From Caldilinea sp. CFX5 (GTDB lineage: Bacteria > Chloroflexota > Anaerolineae > Caldilineales > Caldilineaceae): a stretch of DNA of 64,000 bases. This document shows, piece by piece, positions 54,764 to 64,000 of this stretch. Positions within the stretch are counted from its first letter, which is position 1; each line of letters starts with the position of its first letter. Position numbers and translations under genes: made by a program. The stretch spans positions 1 to 64,000 of the forward strand of contig QWII01000047.1 in NCBI GenBank assembly GCA_021405325.1, written 5' to 3'. The notes below the pieces were generated by a model. It was not told the origin of the DNA and did not search any database. It was given only the letters and a program-made list of their open reading frames with translations.

Positions 54764-56854
54764 TCACTCAATCTCCGTGATCGGCAACCAGAAGCCAAAG
54801 CTGCTGCCCTGGCCTTCCACGCTGTGCGCCCAAACGTGACCACCGTGGGCGTTGATAATCTGGCGGACAATGGCTAACCCCAGACCGCGGCCACCGCTCT
54901 GCCGATTGCGCGAACTGTCCACGCGATAGAAGCGCTCGAAGAGATGGGGTAGATCAGCGGCGGGGATGCCGCAACCGGTGTCACTGACCGTCACGACCAA
55001 CCCTGCGGCCGGGGGCGTTGGCAACGGTCGATAGGCCGGGGGTAGGGCAAGGCTGGCAAGCGGCGCCACCTGGCAAGTGACTGTGATGGCGCCGCCTTCG
55101 GTGGTATGGCGCAAAGCATTGTCGATCAAGTTCCCCAGCACCTGGGTCAGGCGGGCGGGGTCAGCTTCGGTAAGCGGGAGGAGGTCGGTGGGTGCGGTGA
55201 GGGTGAGGGTAACGCCTTTGCTCTCCGCTTTGGCTTGCCAGCGCTTGCTGGCCCGTTGCGTCAACGCCAGCAGATCGACCGGTTCGCATTGTAAGGGGAA
55301 GTGACTGTTGTCGATGGTCTCCAAGTTGCTCAAATCGCGCACCAGATTGCGCAGCAATTCAATTTCACTTTGCACTTGCACAAAGGCTTGGGCCGGCGTC
55401 TGTAGGCCATCGCGCAGCGCCTGCATCTCCAGTTGGATTACACTCAGCGGCGTGCCTAATTCGTGGGAGAGATCATTCACCAGCCGCTGGCGCAAGGTGC
55501 GTTGGGTCGCCAGCGCTTCGGCCATCTGGTTAAAGGTGGCGCTCATCTGACCCAACTCATCTTGTGTCGTTACCGGGAGACGGGCATCGGTGTCACCGCC
55601 GGCAATCTGTTGCACAGCGTCGGTTAAGGCTGTCACCGGGGCGATGATCCGGCGGGCAAACAGAAAAGCTGTCATCAGGGCGATCAGGACGGCCACGATG
55701 CCGCTGATCAGCAAAAAATAGGTCGCACTACGCAGGAATGCCTGCTGCTGGTTGCTGTAATCATTGGTGCCGGAGGTGATCACGAGCGTGCCGATCAGCT
55801 CATCTGTCGGTTGGCGATAAAGCTGGACGCCTTGCTGAATGAGACCGGCTTGCCCATCTGCTCTCTGTTCGGGACCAGCGCTATCATACTTTAGTGAGCC
55901 ATCCTGTGCGAAGAGCAGCACCCGCTCATTGCCTTGTAAGTAATAGGATAAAAGTCCCGTTTGTTCAGTTGTGGCCCTGGCGGCATCCGCTGGGGCGGCT
56001 TGTCCCCAATATTGCTCCAACCAGCCGAATACTTCAGAAAGCAACAAGATGGCATCGTCCCCACTAAAGCGATCACTTTGCAGATTGGCAAGCTCGGCGT
56101 CGATAACAGCCTGGGCAAGCTGCTGCCGCTGCACATGATGCGCTTGGGCTACTTCAGCGAGCGTCCGGTCTAACAGCGATTGGCGTAAAGCATCTTTGGT
56201 CAAGCCGAGTTTCTGGGCCAAAATGGTATTGCGATCAACGCCGGTGCTATAGGCGCGACTGTCGAGAAAAGTACGAATCTGCTCCTGCATCAAATCCAGA
56301 TACTCCTGCTGTTTGGCAGGAGCTAATCTGCCGGCGGCGACAGCCGCCGCCGCCGCTTCTTGTTCTGCTTGAAAAAGAGCCTTGCTGATGGCGTCAGCAG
56401 AATTGCCATATTGTTCGGCCACCGCGGTCATCGTGCGCGCATAGTAATATTCCGTCCAGAGGAAGTCCGGCGTCATCGCCAAGAACTGGGCGGCAACCTG
56501 TAACCAATCGACATCACTGTACCACTGGTTATCGGATGGGAGGGCGTTATTGGTTTGGCCTGTGGTGGGGGGCGTCTTGCGCCAAAGCTTCTTAACATCC
56601 TGCCAGCCGTTATGGAGCAGATAACTTGCTTCCAACAACGGTGCGATCCGCCGCGCTTGCGCTTTGTTCTCTTCCGAAACAAAAACACGAAAGCGGTCGG
56701 CTGTCAATGACCAGGTCAGCAGACCCGTGAGCAGAACGGGAAGCAGGATCAGCAAACCAAAGGTAATAAGTAACCGCCAACGGAGGGAGGCAAACCGGCG
56801 GCGGGAAGGCAACAGCCGGCGTAGTTTAGTCAACAAATTTGTATCCAATCCCAA
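54764..56854 (-). CDS. Sensor histidine kinase with large extracytoplasmic domain
   Basis: 696 aa. A first membrane segment at about residues 25-50 (LLITFGLLILLPVLLTGLLT) and a second near residue 380 (ATYFLLISGIVAVLIALMTA) flank a 330-residue external domain rich in Gln/Ala helices. A HAMP (RRIIAPVTALTDAVQQIAGG), the HisKA box with phospho-His in LVNDLSHELGTPLSVIQ, N-box NLIDNALRHT, and G-boxes VSDTGCGI, GRGLGLAIV follow. It overlaps the response regulator gene by 29 bases, so the two are cotranslated. Signal unknown. Confidence 0.93.
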   Translation of the reverse strand: MGLDTNLLTKLRRLLPSRRRFASLRWRLLITFGLLILLPVLLTGLLTWSLTADRFRVFVSEENKAQARRIAPLLEASYLLHNGWQDVKKLWRKTPPTTGQTNNALPSDNQWYSDVDWLQVAAQFLAMTPDFLWTEYYYARTMTAVAEQYGNSADAISKALFQAEQEAAAAAVAAGRLAPAKQQEYLDLMQEQIRTFLDSRAYSTGVDRNTILAQKLGLTKDALRQSLLDRTLAEVAQAHHVQRQQLAQAVIDAELANLQSDRFSGDDAILLLSEVFGWLEQYWGQAAPADAARATTEQTGLLSYYLQGNERVLLFAQDGSLKYDSAGPEQRADGQAGLIQQGVQLYRQPTDELIGTLVITSGTNDYSNQQQAFLRSATYFLLISGIVAVLIALMTAFLFARRIIAPVTALTDAVQQIAGGDTDARLPVTTQDELGQMSATFNQMAEALATQRTLRQRLVNDLSHELGTPLSVIQLEMQALRDGLQTPAQAFVQVQSEIELLRNLVRDLSNLETIDNSHFPLQCEPVDLLALTQRASKRWQAKAESKGVTLTLTAPTDLLPLTEADPARLTQVLGNLIDNALRHTTEGGAITVTCQVAPLASLALPPAYRPLPTPPAAGLVVTVSDTGCGIPAADLPHLFERFYRVDSSRNRQSGGRGLGLAIVRQIINAHGGHVWAHSVEGQGSSFGFWLPITEIE

Positions 56855-57512
56855 AGACAGTCAACAGATGTTCCGGGTTCGCCGGATCACGTTCAAGGGC
56901 GCGGCGCAGGCGGCGGATATGGGCGTCGATGGTGCGTTCAAAACCGTCATAGTCACCCTCAAAGGCGGCGTCGAGCAGTTGTTGCCGGGTCAAGGTGCGC
57001 CCGACGTTACGCAGAAAGGTTGCCAGCAGCCGGAATTGGGTGCGGCTCAACTCCACCGCCTGGCCGTCTACTTTACAGAGGAAGGCGTCAGGGTCCAGTT
57101 CAATGCGGCCGGCGCGCAACAGTCCTACCAACGCCGTTGGTTCGGTGGGGTTGACGCGCCGCAAAACGGCGCGGGCGCGCGCCACCAATTCATCGGGGCT
57201 AAAGGGCTTCACCACATAGTCATCGGCGCCCAGTTCCAAGCCCAGGATGCGATCTAGCTCTTTCCCCCTGGCCGTCAGCATGATAATCGGGGTGTTGGCC
57301 GTGCGCCGCAGGCTTTTGCAAAAGTCGATGCCATCCAGCCCCGGCAACATGAGATCAAGAATGATCAAGTCAGGTTGCCGCTCCAACGCCAGTTTCAGGC
57401 CGGTGGCGCCGTTGCCCGTCACCAACGTCCGAAAGCCGGCCCGTTCAAAGTAGGATTGCACCCAATGAGCAATCCGCTCCTCGTCTTCAACAATTAGCAC
57501 CTGTTGGCTCAT
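56826..57512 (-). CDS. OmpR/PhoB family response regulator
   Basis: 228 aa. Receiver domain with acidic pocket VLIVEDEER, phospho-accepting Asp53 in LIILDLMLPGLDGID, switch Thr in IIMLTARG and Lys in VKPFSPDELVAR. The C-terminal winged helix ends RTIDAHIRRLRRAL and LTVFGIGYKFVD. It precedes and overlaps the histidine kinase gene, which is its cognate partner. Confidence 0.95.
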   Translation of the reverse strand: MSQQVLIVEDEERIAHWVQSYFERAGFRTLVTGNGATGLKLALERQPDLIILDLMLPGLDGIDFCKSLRRTANTPIIMLTARGKELDRILGLELGADDYVVKPFSPDELVARARAVLRRVNPTEPTALVGLLRAGRIELDPDAFLCKVDGQAVELSRTQFRLLATFLRNVGRTLTRQQLLDAAFEGDYDGFERTIDAHIRRLRRALERDPANPEHLLTVFGIGYKFVD

Positions 57513-57540
57513 CTTCCGCGCTCCTCGGCTCTATGTTGCC

Positions 57541-57651
57541 GTCGTAAAGACTGATGAAGGTTACGAATGTATTTCGATAACTCTGTAGGGGCGACCGCAA
57601 GGGTGCGCCCCTACGAGGGGATAACCTGCATTAATCTTTACGACGGTCGAA
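57541..57651. repeat. Family B element with a GTAGGGGCG insert
   Basis: The left end (57541 on) is GTCGTAAAGACTGATGAAGG, one base different from the family B end at 26813, and the right end is the complement of its first bases (CTTTACGAC). Inside lies GTAGGGGCG...CGCCCCTAC (57585-57614), the same core as at 61341-61372. Two repeat families are therefore nested. Confidence 0.8.
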
Positions 57652-57668
57652 AGCTACTTCATGAAATG

Positions 57669-60600
57669 CTACAGCCCCGGCTGCCCTGACTGCTCTGATC
57701 CGTCCAGGATCGTTGCGATCTGATTGTGTAGATCAGCCAAGTGGGCGGCGGTTGTCGTGTCGCTGCTCTTGGCTTCGGCGGCTTTGATCGCTTCGGCTAA
57801 CTTTTGCAGATTCCAGCGGGCGGCGGCGCGCACGTCACCTGTCCAGCCGGTGGTCATCTGCTCTTCGAGAAGGTCGAGATAGCTGCGTTGCAGGGCGCGG
57901 CGCATGGGGTCGATCTGCGGCGCTGCCGCGTTCAGTTCAGCAAAGAGACCATCCTGCACATCCGCCAGGTAATCGATCAGCAGATAGGCATCTGTCCCCA
58001 GTTGCTCGCCTTCCACCAGCCGCAATAGACGATCAGGACTCAGCAACTCGTAGAGCAGAAAATATTGGAACATCTCCAGCAGGCTGGGGCCGCCGATTGG
58101 GGTCAATTGGTCAAGAATCGGGGCCGGGAGAAAGCCGCTGGGGGTTTGTAGATTTTCCAGGACAAATTGGAGGGCAGCCTGTTGTTCAGCCTTGGGCACG
58201 CGATGAAATTGCACATCCCCACGCCCGGCCAACGTGCGCGTCTCTTCGACGCCGCCAATGATCTTGACCACTGAGTCGAGCCAGAAGAAGCGCTGGAGGA
58301 GGATCGTCCAATAGTTTGCTTCCAACTGGGTGAAATCGCTGCCCAGGCTGGTTGACGAGGCGGCGAGGTAGCCCATGACGCGTTCCAGGTTTTTGATGCC
58401 CAGGCGGGTCGCTTCAATCCGGTCGTCGCCGATATTTTCTGTCACTACTGTCGGATCAAAGAGTGACGGCCAATCCTCGCCGCCAAAGCGCAGCCACGGT
58501 TCATCAAGCTGCCGCGCCGCCCATTTGTCAAGCGTGACCCGTTCATCCGCCGCCGATTGGGCTTCGGGAATGGGCGTATAACCCCACTCAATGGCAAAGA
58601 TGTCATAAGCGCCCAGGTCGGGAATCAGGTTGGTGACGCCGTCGCCCGGTTGGGCTACATAGTTGAAGCGGCCATAGGACATGATCGAGGCGCCGACGCC
58701 ATGTTCGTCGGTAAAGTCCGGGTCGCGCAGTTGTTCGATCGTGTAAGCCTGGCTGGCTTTGTGATTGTGGCGCAGCCCCAACGCATGACCAACCTCGTGG
58801 GCGACCACATAGCGCAGCGCTTCCCCCAAAATTTCATCGTCCATCGGCAGCGTGCGCGCCCGCTCATCAACAGCGGAGGCCTGGACAAAGTACCACTGCT
58901 CGATGATCTCCAACAGATCGGCAAAGATTTGGATATGGGCCGAGAGAATCTCACCGGAACGGGGATCAACCGTGCTTGGGCCAAACGCATTGGCGACCGG
59001 CTGCGCCACCCAACGAATCAGCGAGTAGCGGGTGTCGCTCGGATCCCAGGTGGGGTCTTCTGCCGGGCTAGGGGCGTCTTTGGCGATGATCGCGTCTTTG
59101 AAACCGGCGGCGGCAAAGGCGGGCTGCCAATCTTCCACCCCTTGCTTGATATAGTCGCGCCAGCGTTCCGGCACTTCGCGGCTGATGTAGAAGACAATCG
59201 GCTGCACCGGCGCCGAAAGGTCGGCTTCGGGATCTTTCTTTTCCAAACGGAAGCGAGTGATCAATTCGCGCGTCTCCACGTCGGGGTCGCGCACGCCCGA
59301 ATAGTCCTCATAACTGATGGTGAAATAGCCGACGCGCGGGTCAGCATAGCGCGAGGTCATTGGCGTTTCCGGCAGGAGCGTCAGGTTATGGCGCACCAAG
59401 ACCGATTGACTGGTAGTCGGCATGGGCAGTAACATCCCTTCCCCAAAGTCCAGGGGCGCCGGGGTGACGCCAAGGGTAAGCAGGGTGCTGATCCCCATGT
59501 TGTTCGGATAGGCGTCGATCCGCTCGACGTAGCTGCGCAGGGGGTCAGCCATCACCGTAAGGCCGGTGAAGAGGAAGAGGTTGGCGACACTAAATTCGTT
59601 GAGATCCGCTGCCAAGGGCGTGCCGATGTCCACCACCGGCGCCCCCGCCGGGCTTTCAGCGACAATGGGCAGCAACAGCAACACAGTCGGCAACGCAGAC
59701 TCAGCGACGGCGCGATCCAACGAACCATCTGCGGTGGGGGCGCCCCGTTTGCCGACGACCGAACTCAACTCATTGACCACGATCCGCTGGCCGACTTGTT
59801 CAAAGGTGACCATCTTTTCACCAATGGCGCCGAGGCCAACCCCCAGCGTGCCCAGGTCGGGTGACACCTGGCTCAACTCGCTGTACCAGTAAAAGTCGCG
59901 GCCCAGCAGATCTTTGGGAATTTCCAGATACCATTGATCCTTCAACTGATGGACGGTAAAAATGCCTTCTTGGGTAGTGGCATTGGCGATTAAGTCTTCA
60001 TAGCTTATCTGCTCGCCTTCGCCGGGGCCTACGCCGCTCTCATCGGCGACGGGTTGCAAGCTGTCGTCGGCCCAGGCAAAGTGGAAGGTTTTCTCTGTGC
60101 GGGGGCAGCACAGCGGATCTTTCTCGCCCACCACCAGCGCTTCGACGGCAATTTTTCCAGCGCCCAGAGTGATCTGCTCGATCTTCGTGCGGTCGCCTAA
60201 TTCGGCGGTGGCCAGTTGGATTAAGGTCGGGCCATCCTGCACGGTCAGCACAATCAGGTGCATAAAGGTGCCTGAGCCACCCAACTCGACCGCCAGCACA
60301 GCGGCTAGTTCATTGGTGTTGTCGCCGTCCAGATCACCCAGCGCCGTGACGGGTTGACCCGTATCGTCGCTATAGAGGTGCGCCATCGGTCGGCTGGCGG
60401 CGCCTTCTTGATACGGTTCACCTTGCCAGACGCCACCTTTTAATTGGATGTCGGCAAATTCTTCGCCGGCAGCGCTCAGGTCAAGCTTGGCCGATAAGAG
60501 GGCGGCCAGCAGATCGGCGTCAGGCGTGGCTGGTGAAGTTGCGTCGCTCTGCTCTGCACCACCCTGCGTCGCGGCACTCTCTTCAGGGGTGCTTGGCGCA

Positions 60601-60764
60601 GGGTTGGCATCCGCGGCGCTGTTCGTTTCAGTCGTCGTTTCAGTGGTTGTTTCTGTAGGCAATAACGACTTGCCGTTCAGGGTGACGGTGGCCTGTAGGG
60701 GCGCACAAGCCGTCATACTCAATAACAGCGTTAGCAACAGGGTGGGGATTGCTCTTGTTTTCAT
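57669..60764 (-). CDS. Large lipoprotein zinc-dependent metalloprotease (metzincin-like)
   Basis: 1031 aa. Signal with lipobox MTAC (residues 1-20), then a Thr/Ala/Pro-rich linker. A family of large DUF5117-type proteases follows, with PIVFYISREVPERWRDYIKQ and the zinc site VAHEVGHALGLRHNHKAS (HExxHxxGxxH) and the Met-turn SIMSYGRFNYV. Glu and His residues for catalysis are intact. It is exported and anchored to the membrane. The start lies 13 bases after a LysM protein gene on the same strand, so they probably form an operon; cell-envelope or protein turnover is plausible. Confidence 0.9.
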   Translation of the reverse strand: MKTRAIPTLLLTLLLSMTACAPLQATVTLNGKSLLPTETTTETTTETNSAADANPAPSTPEESAATQGGAEQSDATSPATPDADLLAALLSAKLDLSAAGEEFADIQLKGGVWQGEPYQEGAASRPMAHLYSDDTGQPVTALGDLDGDNTNELAAVLAVELGGSGTFMHLIVLTVQDGPTLIQLATAELGDRTKIEQITLGAGKIAVEALVVGEKDPLCCPRTEKTFHFAWADDSLQPVADESGVGPGEGEQISYEDLIANATTQEGIFTVHQLKDQWYLEIPKDLLGRDFYWYSELSQVSPDLGTLGVGLGAIGEKMVTFEQVGQRIVVNELSSVVGKRGAPTADGSLDRAVAESALPTVLLLLPIVAESPAGAPVVDIGTPLAADLNEFSVANLFLFTGLTVMADPLRSYVERIDAYPNNMGISTLLTLGVTPAPLDFGEGMLLPMPTTSQSVLVRHNLTLLPETPMTSRYADPRVGYFTISYEDYSGVRDPDVETRELITRFRLEKKDPEADLSAPVQPIVFYISREVPERWRDYIKQGVEDWQPAFAAAGFKDAIIAKDAPSPAEDPTWDPSDTRYSLIRWVAQPVANAFGPSTVDPRSGEILSAHIQIFADLLEIIEQWYFVQASAVDERARTLPMDDEILGEALRYVVAHEVGHALGLRHNHKASQAYTIEQLRDPDFTDEHGVGASIMSYGRFNYVAQPGDGVTNLIPDLGAYDIFAIEWGYTPIPEAQSAADERVTLDKWAARQLDEPWLRFGGEDWPSLFDPTVVTENIGDDRIEATRLGIKNLERVMGYLAASSTSLGSDFTQLEANYWTILLQRFFWLDSVVKIIGGVEETRTLAGRGDVQFHRVPKAEQQAALQFVLENLQTPSGFLPAPILDQLTPIGGPSLLEMFQYFLLYELLSPDRLLRLVEGEQLGTDAYLLIDYLADVQDGLFAELNAAAPQIDPMRRALQRSYLDLLEEQMTTGWTGDVRAAARWNLQKLAEAIKAAEAKSSDTTTAAHLADLHNQIATILDGSEQSGQPGL

Positions 60765-60776
60765 AAGCTCCTCTGG

Positions 60777-61070
60777 TTATTGCTGCGATGGCGGAATATA
60801 GATTTTTTGGCCGACATAGATCTGATTCGGGTTGCTAATGCCATTGTAGACCATAAGCGCCTTTACGCTTACGCCATAGGCAATCGCAATGGTCAACAGG
60901 GTGTCACCACGGCGCACAATGTGGACCTTAACGCTCGCCGGCTGAGTCTCCTGTGCAGGGGCGGCAAAGGCGTTCACAGGGAGGATGGTGACGCCACTGA
61001 TCGAAACCAGGAGGGCCACCAACACAGCTCGCCAGCCGCCAATCCGCTTGACGCGCTTTGTGTTCATCAT
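60777..61070 (-). CDS. LysM domain protein, secreted
   Basis: 97 aa. N-terminal signal peptide with basic start and hydrophobic core (AVLVALLVSISGVTIL), likely cleaved after AFA. A single C-terminal LysM (VHIVRRGDTLLTIAIAYGVS, then NPNQIYVGQKIYIPP), which binds peptidoglycan or related glycans. It is the first gene of a two-gene set with the metalloprotease, whose ATG lies 13 bases beyond its stop. It might tether or present the protease at the wall. Confidence 0.88.
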   Translation of the reverse strand: MMNTKRVKRIGGWRAVLVALLVSISGVTILPVNAFAAPAQETQPASVKVHIVRRGDTLLTIAIAYGVSVKALMVYNGISNPNQIYVGQKIYIPPSQQ

Positions 61071-61421
61071 CTTTCTCCTTTTTCTGGGTTGTGAAAATGG
61101 ATTACAAACATTAAACCGATTGCGCCATCACAGTTTAAGCATACACCAGCAGCAGACATAAGGGAAAGGGGGATTTAACCGTAAGTCTGCTACTGGACAG
61201 CTTGCGATGCACCTCTAGCATAGCAAGGAGTTGTGACAAAATTGTGATCAGTCGGAGACAGAATTGTGTCTGTTTGCAGACACGAGCGGTAGCGGATAAC
61301 GGCGCGCAATACGCTGTAAACTAAGTTTCTCGGTATTGCGCGTAGGGGCGTACCCTTGCGGTCGCCCCTACGAAATGGGCGGAGTCTATGCGTTTTCTTG
61401 ATGAGTTATGGATGGGACAGG
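61071..61421. other. Non-coding gap with a GTAGGGGCG repeat
   Basis: 351 bases before the LysM gene (upstream) and after hutI. Promoter elements of the LysM operon should be here, but none was assigned with confidence. A small hairpin TGTCTGTTTGCAGACA lies near 61266-61281 and the repeat at 61341-61372 is at the right end. No gene is seen. Confidence 0.6.
61341..61372. repeat. GTAGGGGCG family hairpin
   Basis: CGTAGGGGCG and its complement CGCCCCTACG flank a 12-base loop. Its central 30 bases differ by one base from the reverse complement of 57585-57614. Third member of the family in the window. Confidence 0.85.
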
Positions 61422-62603
61422 TTAAAATTGCTTTTCCCCTGCCATATACAGAGTAGCAAGCTGGGTGTGACCCCAGGTGTAGAAAGGCGCCAGGGCGCGT
61501 TCATGCCGGACGACCACAAAATCGGCGGGGGCGCCGACGGCCAGACGCCCCAACGTCGGTTGGCCGAGCGCATCGGCAGCGTGTGCGGTGCCGGCGATCA
61601 AAGCGTCTTCCACGCTCAGACCGCCCAACGCAACGGCGAGTTGCAGTGCCAACACCAGGCTGTAGAGCGGACTGCTGCCCGGATTGTGGTCGGTGGCAAC
61701 GGCGAGTTTGACGCCGGTAGCCTGCATGGCGCGCAGATTCGGGAAGGGCTTGCGCAAAATCACCGCGGCGCCGGGCAGGAAGGTGGCGACGGTCTGCGCC
61801 GCGGCCAGCGCCTGCCAATCTTCAACGGTACTCTGCTCAAGATGGTCGGCGGAGAGGCCGTGTAGTTTAGCAACCAGTTGACTGACACCGGTGCGTTCGA
61901 TCTGTTCGGCGTGCGCCTTGATGGCTAATCCGTGATCCAGCGCAGCAGTGAAAATCTGTTCCGCTTCGACTAGGGTAAAAGCGCCCCGGTCGCAAAAAAC
62001 ATCGACAGCGGTTGCCAACCCAGCCCGTTTGACCTCTGGGATCAGTTCACGACAGAACATATCGACATAGGCGGTGCGCGTCCAGTCCTTGGGAATGACA
62101 TGGGCCAGCAGCGTCGGGAAGATGTGTTGGGGCAAGGTCGCGGCGAGGCGCTGAATCACCCGCAACATTTTGAGTTCATGTTCCGGTTCCAGCCCGTAAC
62201 CTGATTTGACTTCCAGTGTACTGACCCCCTCCCGTTGAAAGTGAAGCGCACGCGCCTGGGCCAGTTGGAACAACTCCTCTTCACTGGCGCGCTGGGTGGC
62301 GGTCACGGTGTTATAGATGCCGCCGCCCGCTTCGAGGATTGCTTCGTAACTTTCGCCACGGGCGCGCTGCAAATATTCATCCAGCCGCGACCCGGCCCAG
62401 ACCAGATGGGTATGGCTATCGACAAAACCGGGCAACACGCCCCGGTTGCCCAACGCGGTCGGCGTGATCTCGGCAAAAGCCGGCGGCAGATCGGCTCGCG
62501 CCCCGAGCCAGGCGATACGCCCATTCTCGACAACGAGCGCCGCGTCGGTCAACCGGTCAAAGGGAGTATAGAGTTCGGTGATGTCAGTGAAAAGGGTAAT
62601 CAT
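61422..62603 (-). CDS. hutI: Imidazolonepropionase
   Basis: 393 aa, third step of histidine breakdown, hydrolysing imidazolone propionate to formiminoglutamate. Amidohydrolase motifs: [20 protein letters not shown] (HxH), [37 protein letters not shown], and [13 protein letters not shown] (catalytic Asp). The start overlaps the stop of hutU (ATGA), showing translational coupling. Confidence 0.95.
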   Translation of the reverse strand: MITLFTDITELYTPFDRLTDAALVVENGRIAWLGARADLPPAFAEITPTALGNRGVLPGFVDSHTHLVWAGSRLDEYLQRARGESYEAILEAGGGIYNTVTATQRASEEELFQLAQARALHFQREGVSTLEVKSGYGLEPEHELKMLRVIQRLAATLPQHIFPTLLAHVIPKDWTRTAYVDMFCRELIPEVKRAGLATAVDVFCDRGAFTLVEAEQIFTAALDHGLAIKAHAEQIERTGVSQLVAKLHGLSADHLEQSTVEDWQALAAAQTVATFLPGAAVILRKPFPNLRAMQATGVKLAVATDHNPGSSPLYSLVLALQLAVALGGLSVEDALIAGTAHAADALGQPTLGRLAVGAPADFVVVRHERALAPFYTWGHTQLATLYMAGEKQF

Positions 62604-64000
62604 GCTGGCACGCTCGGCAAATCTAAGCCCCGTTCGCGGGCAACTTCAATAGCTTTCGTATAACCGGCATCGGCGTGACGCATGACGCCGGTGCCGGGGT
62701 CGTTGACCAGCAGACGGCTCAACCGCTCCGCCGCTTCCTGGCTGCCATCGGCGACACTGACCTGACCGGCGTGCAGGCTGTAGCCCATGCCCACGCCGCC
62801 GCCATGATGAAAGCTGACCCACGCCGCACCGGAGACGGCATTTAAGGCAAAGTTGAGAATCGGCCAGTCGGCCACGGCGTCGCTGCTATCGAGCATGGCT
62901 TCGGTCTCGCGATAGGGGCTGGCGACACTGCCGCTGTCCAGGTGGTCACGGCCCAGAACGATGGGAGCCTCCAGTTCACCACGACGCACCATCGCGTTAA
63001 AGAGCAGACCGGCCTGATCGCGCTCTTTGTAGCCCAGCCAGCAGATGCGCGCCGGCAAGCCTTGGAATTTGAACTTGTTGACGCCCTCGGTCAGCCAGCG
63101 TTGCAAGCCTTCATCGTGGGGGAAAAGGTTGCGCAAGGCGGCGTCCGTTTTGTAAATATCCGCCGGGTTGCCGGACAAGGCGACCCAGCGGAAAGGGCCG
63201 CGCCCTTCACAAAACTGGTCGCGGATGAAGGCCGGGACAAAGCCGGGGTAGGCAAAGGCGTCGGCAAAGCCCCCTTGTCGCGCCATCGCCCGGAGGTTGT
63301 TGCCGTAGTCAAAAGCGATAGCGCCCTGTTTTTGCATTTCAACAATGGCTGCACAATGGGTCGCCATATCGACAAAGACCCGTTCGCGATAACTTGCCGG
63401 TTCTTCGCGTCGCAGTACATCCGCATCCTCGCCCCGTTCCAGGAGCGGAATGTAGCCAAAACGGGGATCATGGGCGCTGGTTTGGTCGGTGACAAGATCG
63501 GGGATAAAGCCCTGTTTCACCATCTGCGGCACAATGGCGGCGGCGTTGCCTAACAAGCCGATGCTCAAAGGTTGACCGGCGGTTTTGGCTGCTTCCGCTT
63601 GACGAATGGCATCATCCAGGTTGTCAGTCCAAGTGTCGAGATAAGCGGTTTCGATGCGTCGTTGAATGCGCACCGGATCGACTTCAATGGCGATCATCAC
63701 GCCACCGTTGAGGGTGACCGCCAGCGGCTGCGCCCCGCCCATGCCGCCTAAGCCGGCAGTCACTGTAATGGTATGTTGCAGCGTACCGCCAAAATGCTTG
63801 CGGGCTGCGGCGGCAAAGGTTTCATAAGTGCCTTGCAAAATGCCCTGGGTGCCGATGTAGATCCAACTGCCGGCGGTCATCTGGCCGTACATCATCAAGC
63901 CGAGCTTATCGAGCCGGTCGAACTCCTCCCAGTTGGCCCAGTTGCCGACCAGGTTGCTGTTGGCAATGATCACCCGCGGCGACTGAGGAAAGGTGCGAAA
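62600..64000 (-). CDS. hutU: Urocanate hydratase, 5' end beyond the window
   Basis: Partial: 466 codons remain, roughly the C-terminal five sixths of a 550-aa enzyme; the coding frame stays open to the window edge ([16 protein letters not shown]). It converts urocanate to imidazolone propionate, using NAD. Signatures: [40 protein letters not shown], and [20 protein letters not shown], with [18 protein letters not shown] near the middle. It precedes hutI on the same strand and overlaps it by four bases. hutH and other hut genes may lie beyond the window. Confidence 0.95.
   Translation of the reverse strand, partial: FRTFPQSPRVIIANSNLVGNWANWEEFDRLDKLGLMMYGQMTAGSWIYIGTQGILQGTYETFAAAARKHFGGTLQHTITVTAGLGGMGGAQPLAVTLNGGVMIAIEVDPVRIQRRIETAYLDTWTDNLDDAIRQAEAAKTAGQPLSIGLLGNAAAIVPQMVKQGFIPDLVTDQTSAHDPRFGYIPLLERGEDADVLRREEPASYRERVFVDMATHCAAIVEMQKQGAIAFDYGNNLRAMARQGGFADAFAYPGFVPAFIRDQFCEGRGPFRWVALSGNPADIYKTDAALRNLFPHDEGLQRWLTEGVNKFKFQGLPARICWLGYKERDQAGLLFNAMVRRGELEAPIVLGRDHLDSGSVASPYRETEAMLDSSDAVADWPILNFALNAVSGAAWVSFHHGGGVGMGYSLHAGQVSVADGSQEAAERLSRLLVNDPGTGVMRHADAGYTKAIEVARERGLDLPSVPA

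Noticed and set aside
1..64000. tRNA, rRNA or riboswitch genes
   Set aside because: No cloverleaf, rRNA signature or known riboswitch core was recognised by eye; a covariance-model scan would be needed to exclude small RNAs.

Overview
The window is a 64 kb bacterial chromosomal segment, GC-rich, with long operons on both strands. Free-standing F420 genes, a classical menaquinone cluster, many CUT1/CUT2 sugar ABC transporters, Uma2 and DUF433 proteins and a pyruvoyl arginine decarboxylase next to a deoxyhypusine-synthase homologue suggest Chloroflexota (Anaerolineae/Caldilineae-like). That placement is an inference from gene content; no rRNA or tRNA gene was seen.

Layout. 0-6.7 kb: CUT2 sugar ABC transporter (binding lipoprotein, ATPase, permease), a P-loop kinase-like protein, a LacI regulator and a Gfo/Idh/MocA dehydrogenase. 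6.7-10.7 kb: ankyrin remnant, PadR regulator with a permease-prefix-like membrane protein, ExoD family protein, GNAT acetyltransferase, small DUF433-like protein. 10.7-14.9 kb: thiolase, single-chain 3-oxoacid CoA-transferase, HAD phosphatase, Nudix hydrolase. 14.9-16.3 kb: two paralogous small proteins around a hairpin-rich non-coding stretch. 16.3-21.3 kb (minus): CUT1 sugar importer plus FGGY kinase. 21.6 kb: membrane-anchored Cas4-like nuclease without CRISPR. 22.2-26 kb (minus): UMF1 transporter, F420-type nitroreductase, cofD, cofC. 26.3-28.8 kb: arginine -> agmatine -> putrescine genes followed by a deoxyhypusine-synthase-like gene. 29-32 kb: Uma2 nuclease and a lone molybdopterin subunit of a xanthine dehydrogenase family enzyme.

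32.3-36.6 kb: mscL, HIT protein, then a patchwork of small accessory genes (DUF433, a gene with an internal TAG stop coupled to a HEPN gene, a nuclease-like protein, a divergent XRE pair with a perfect operator) bordered by two related gene remnants. 36.7-45.5 kb (minus): 6-phosphogluconate dehydrogenase and a glucuronide pathway (LacI, MFS, uxaC, beta-glucuronidase, mannonate oxidoreductase-type SDR), with a decayed permease fragment inside. 45.6-54.7 kb (plus): broken AAA-ATPase gene, then TetR and menF-menD-menB-menE-menH-like-thioesterase; menC and menA are not present. 54.8-61.1 kb (minus): two-component system, and a LysM protein followed by a large metzincin-type lipoprotein protease. 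61.4-64 kb (minus): hutI and hutU (hutU runs off the window end).

The most striking non-genic signal is the density of near-perfect inverted repeats, about one per intergenic gap. Several form families that recur across the window (GTGCGGTT double hairpin, GTAGTAAAGACTGATGAAGG element, GTAGGGGCG element, AAACCGG hairpin), are nested in one another, and in at least two cases lie within coding sequence (menE and the molybdopterin subunit).
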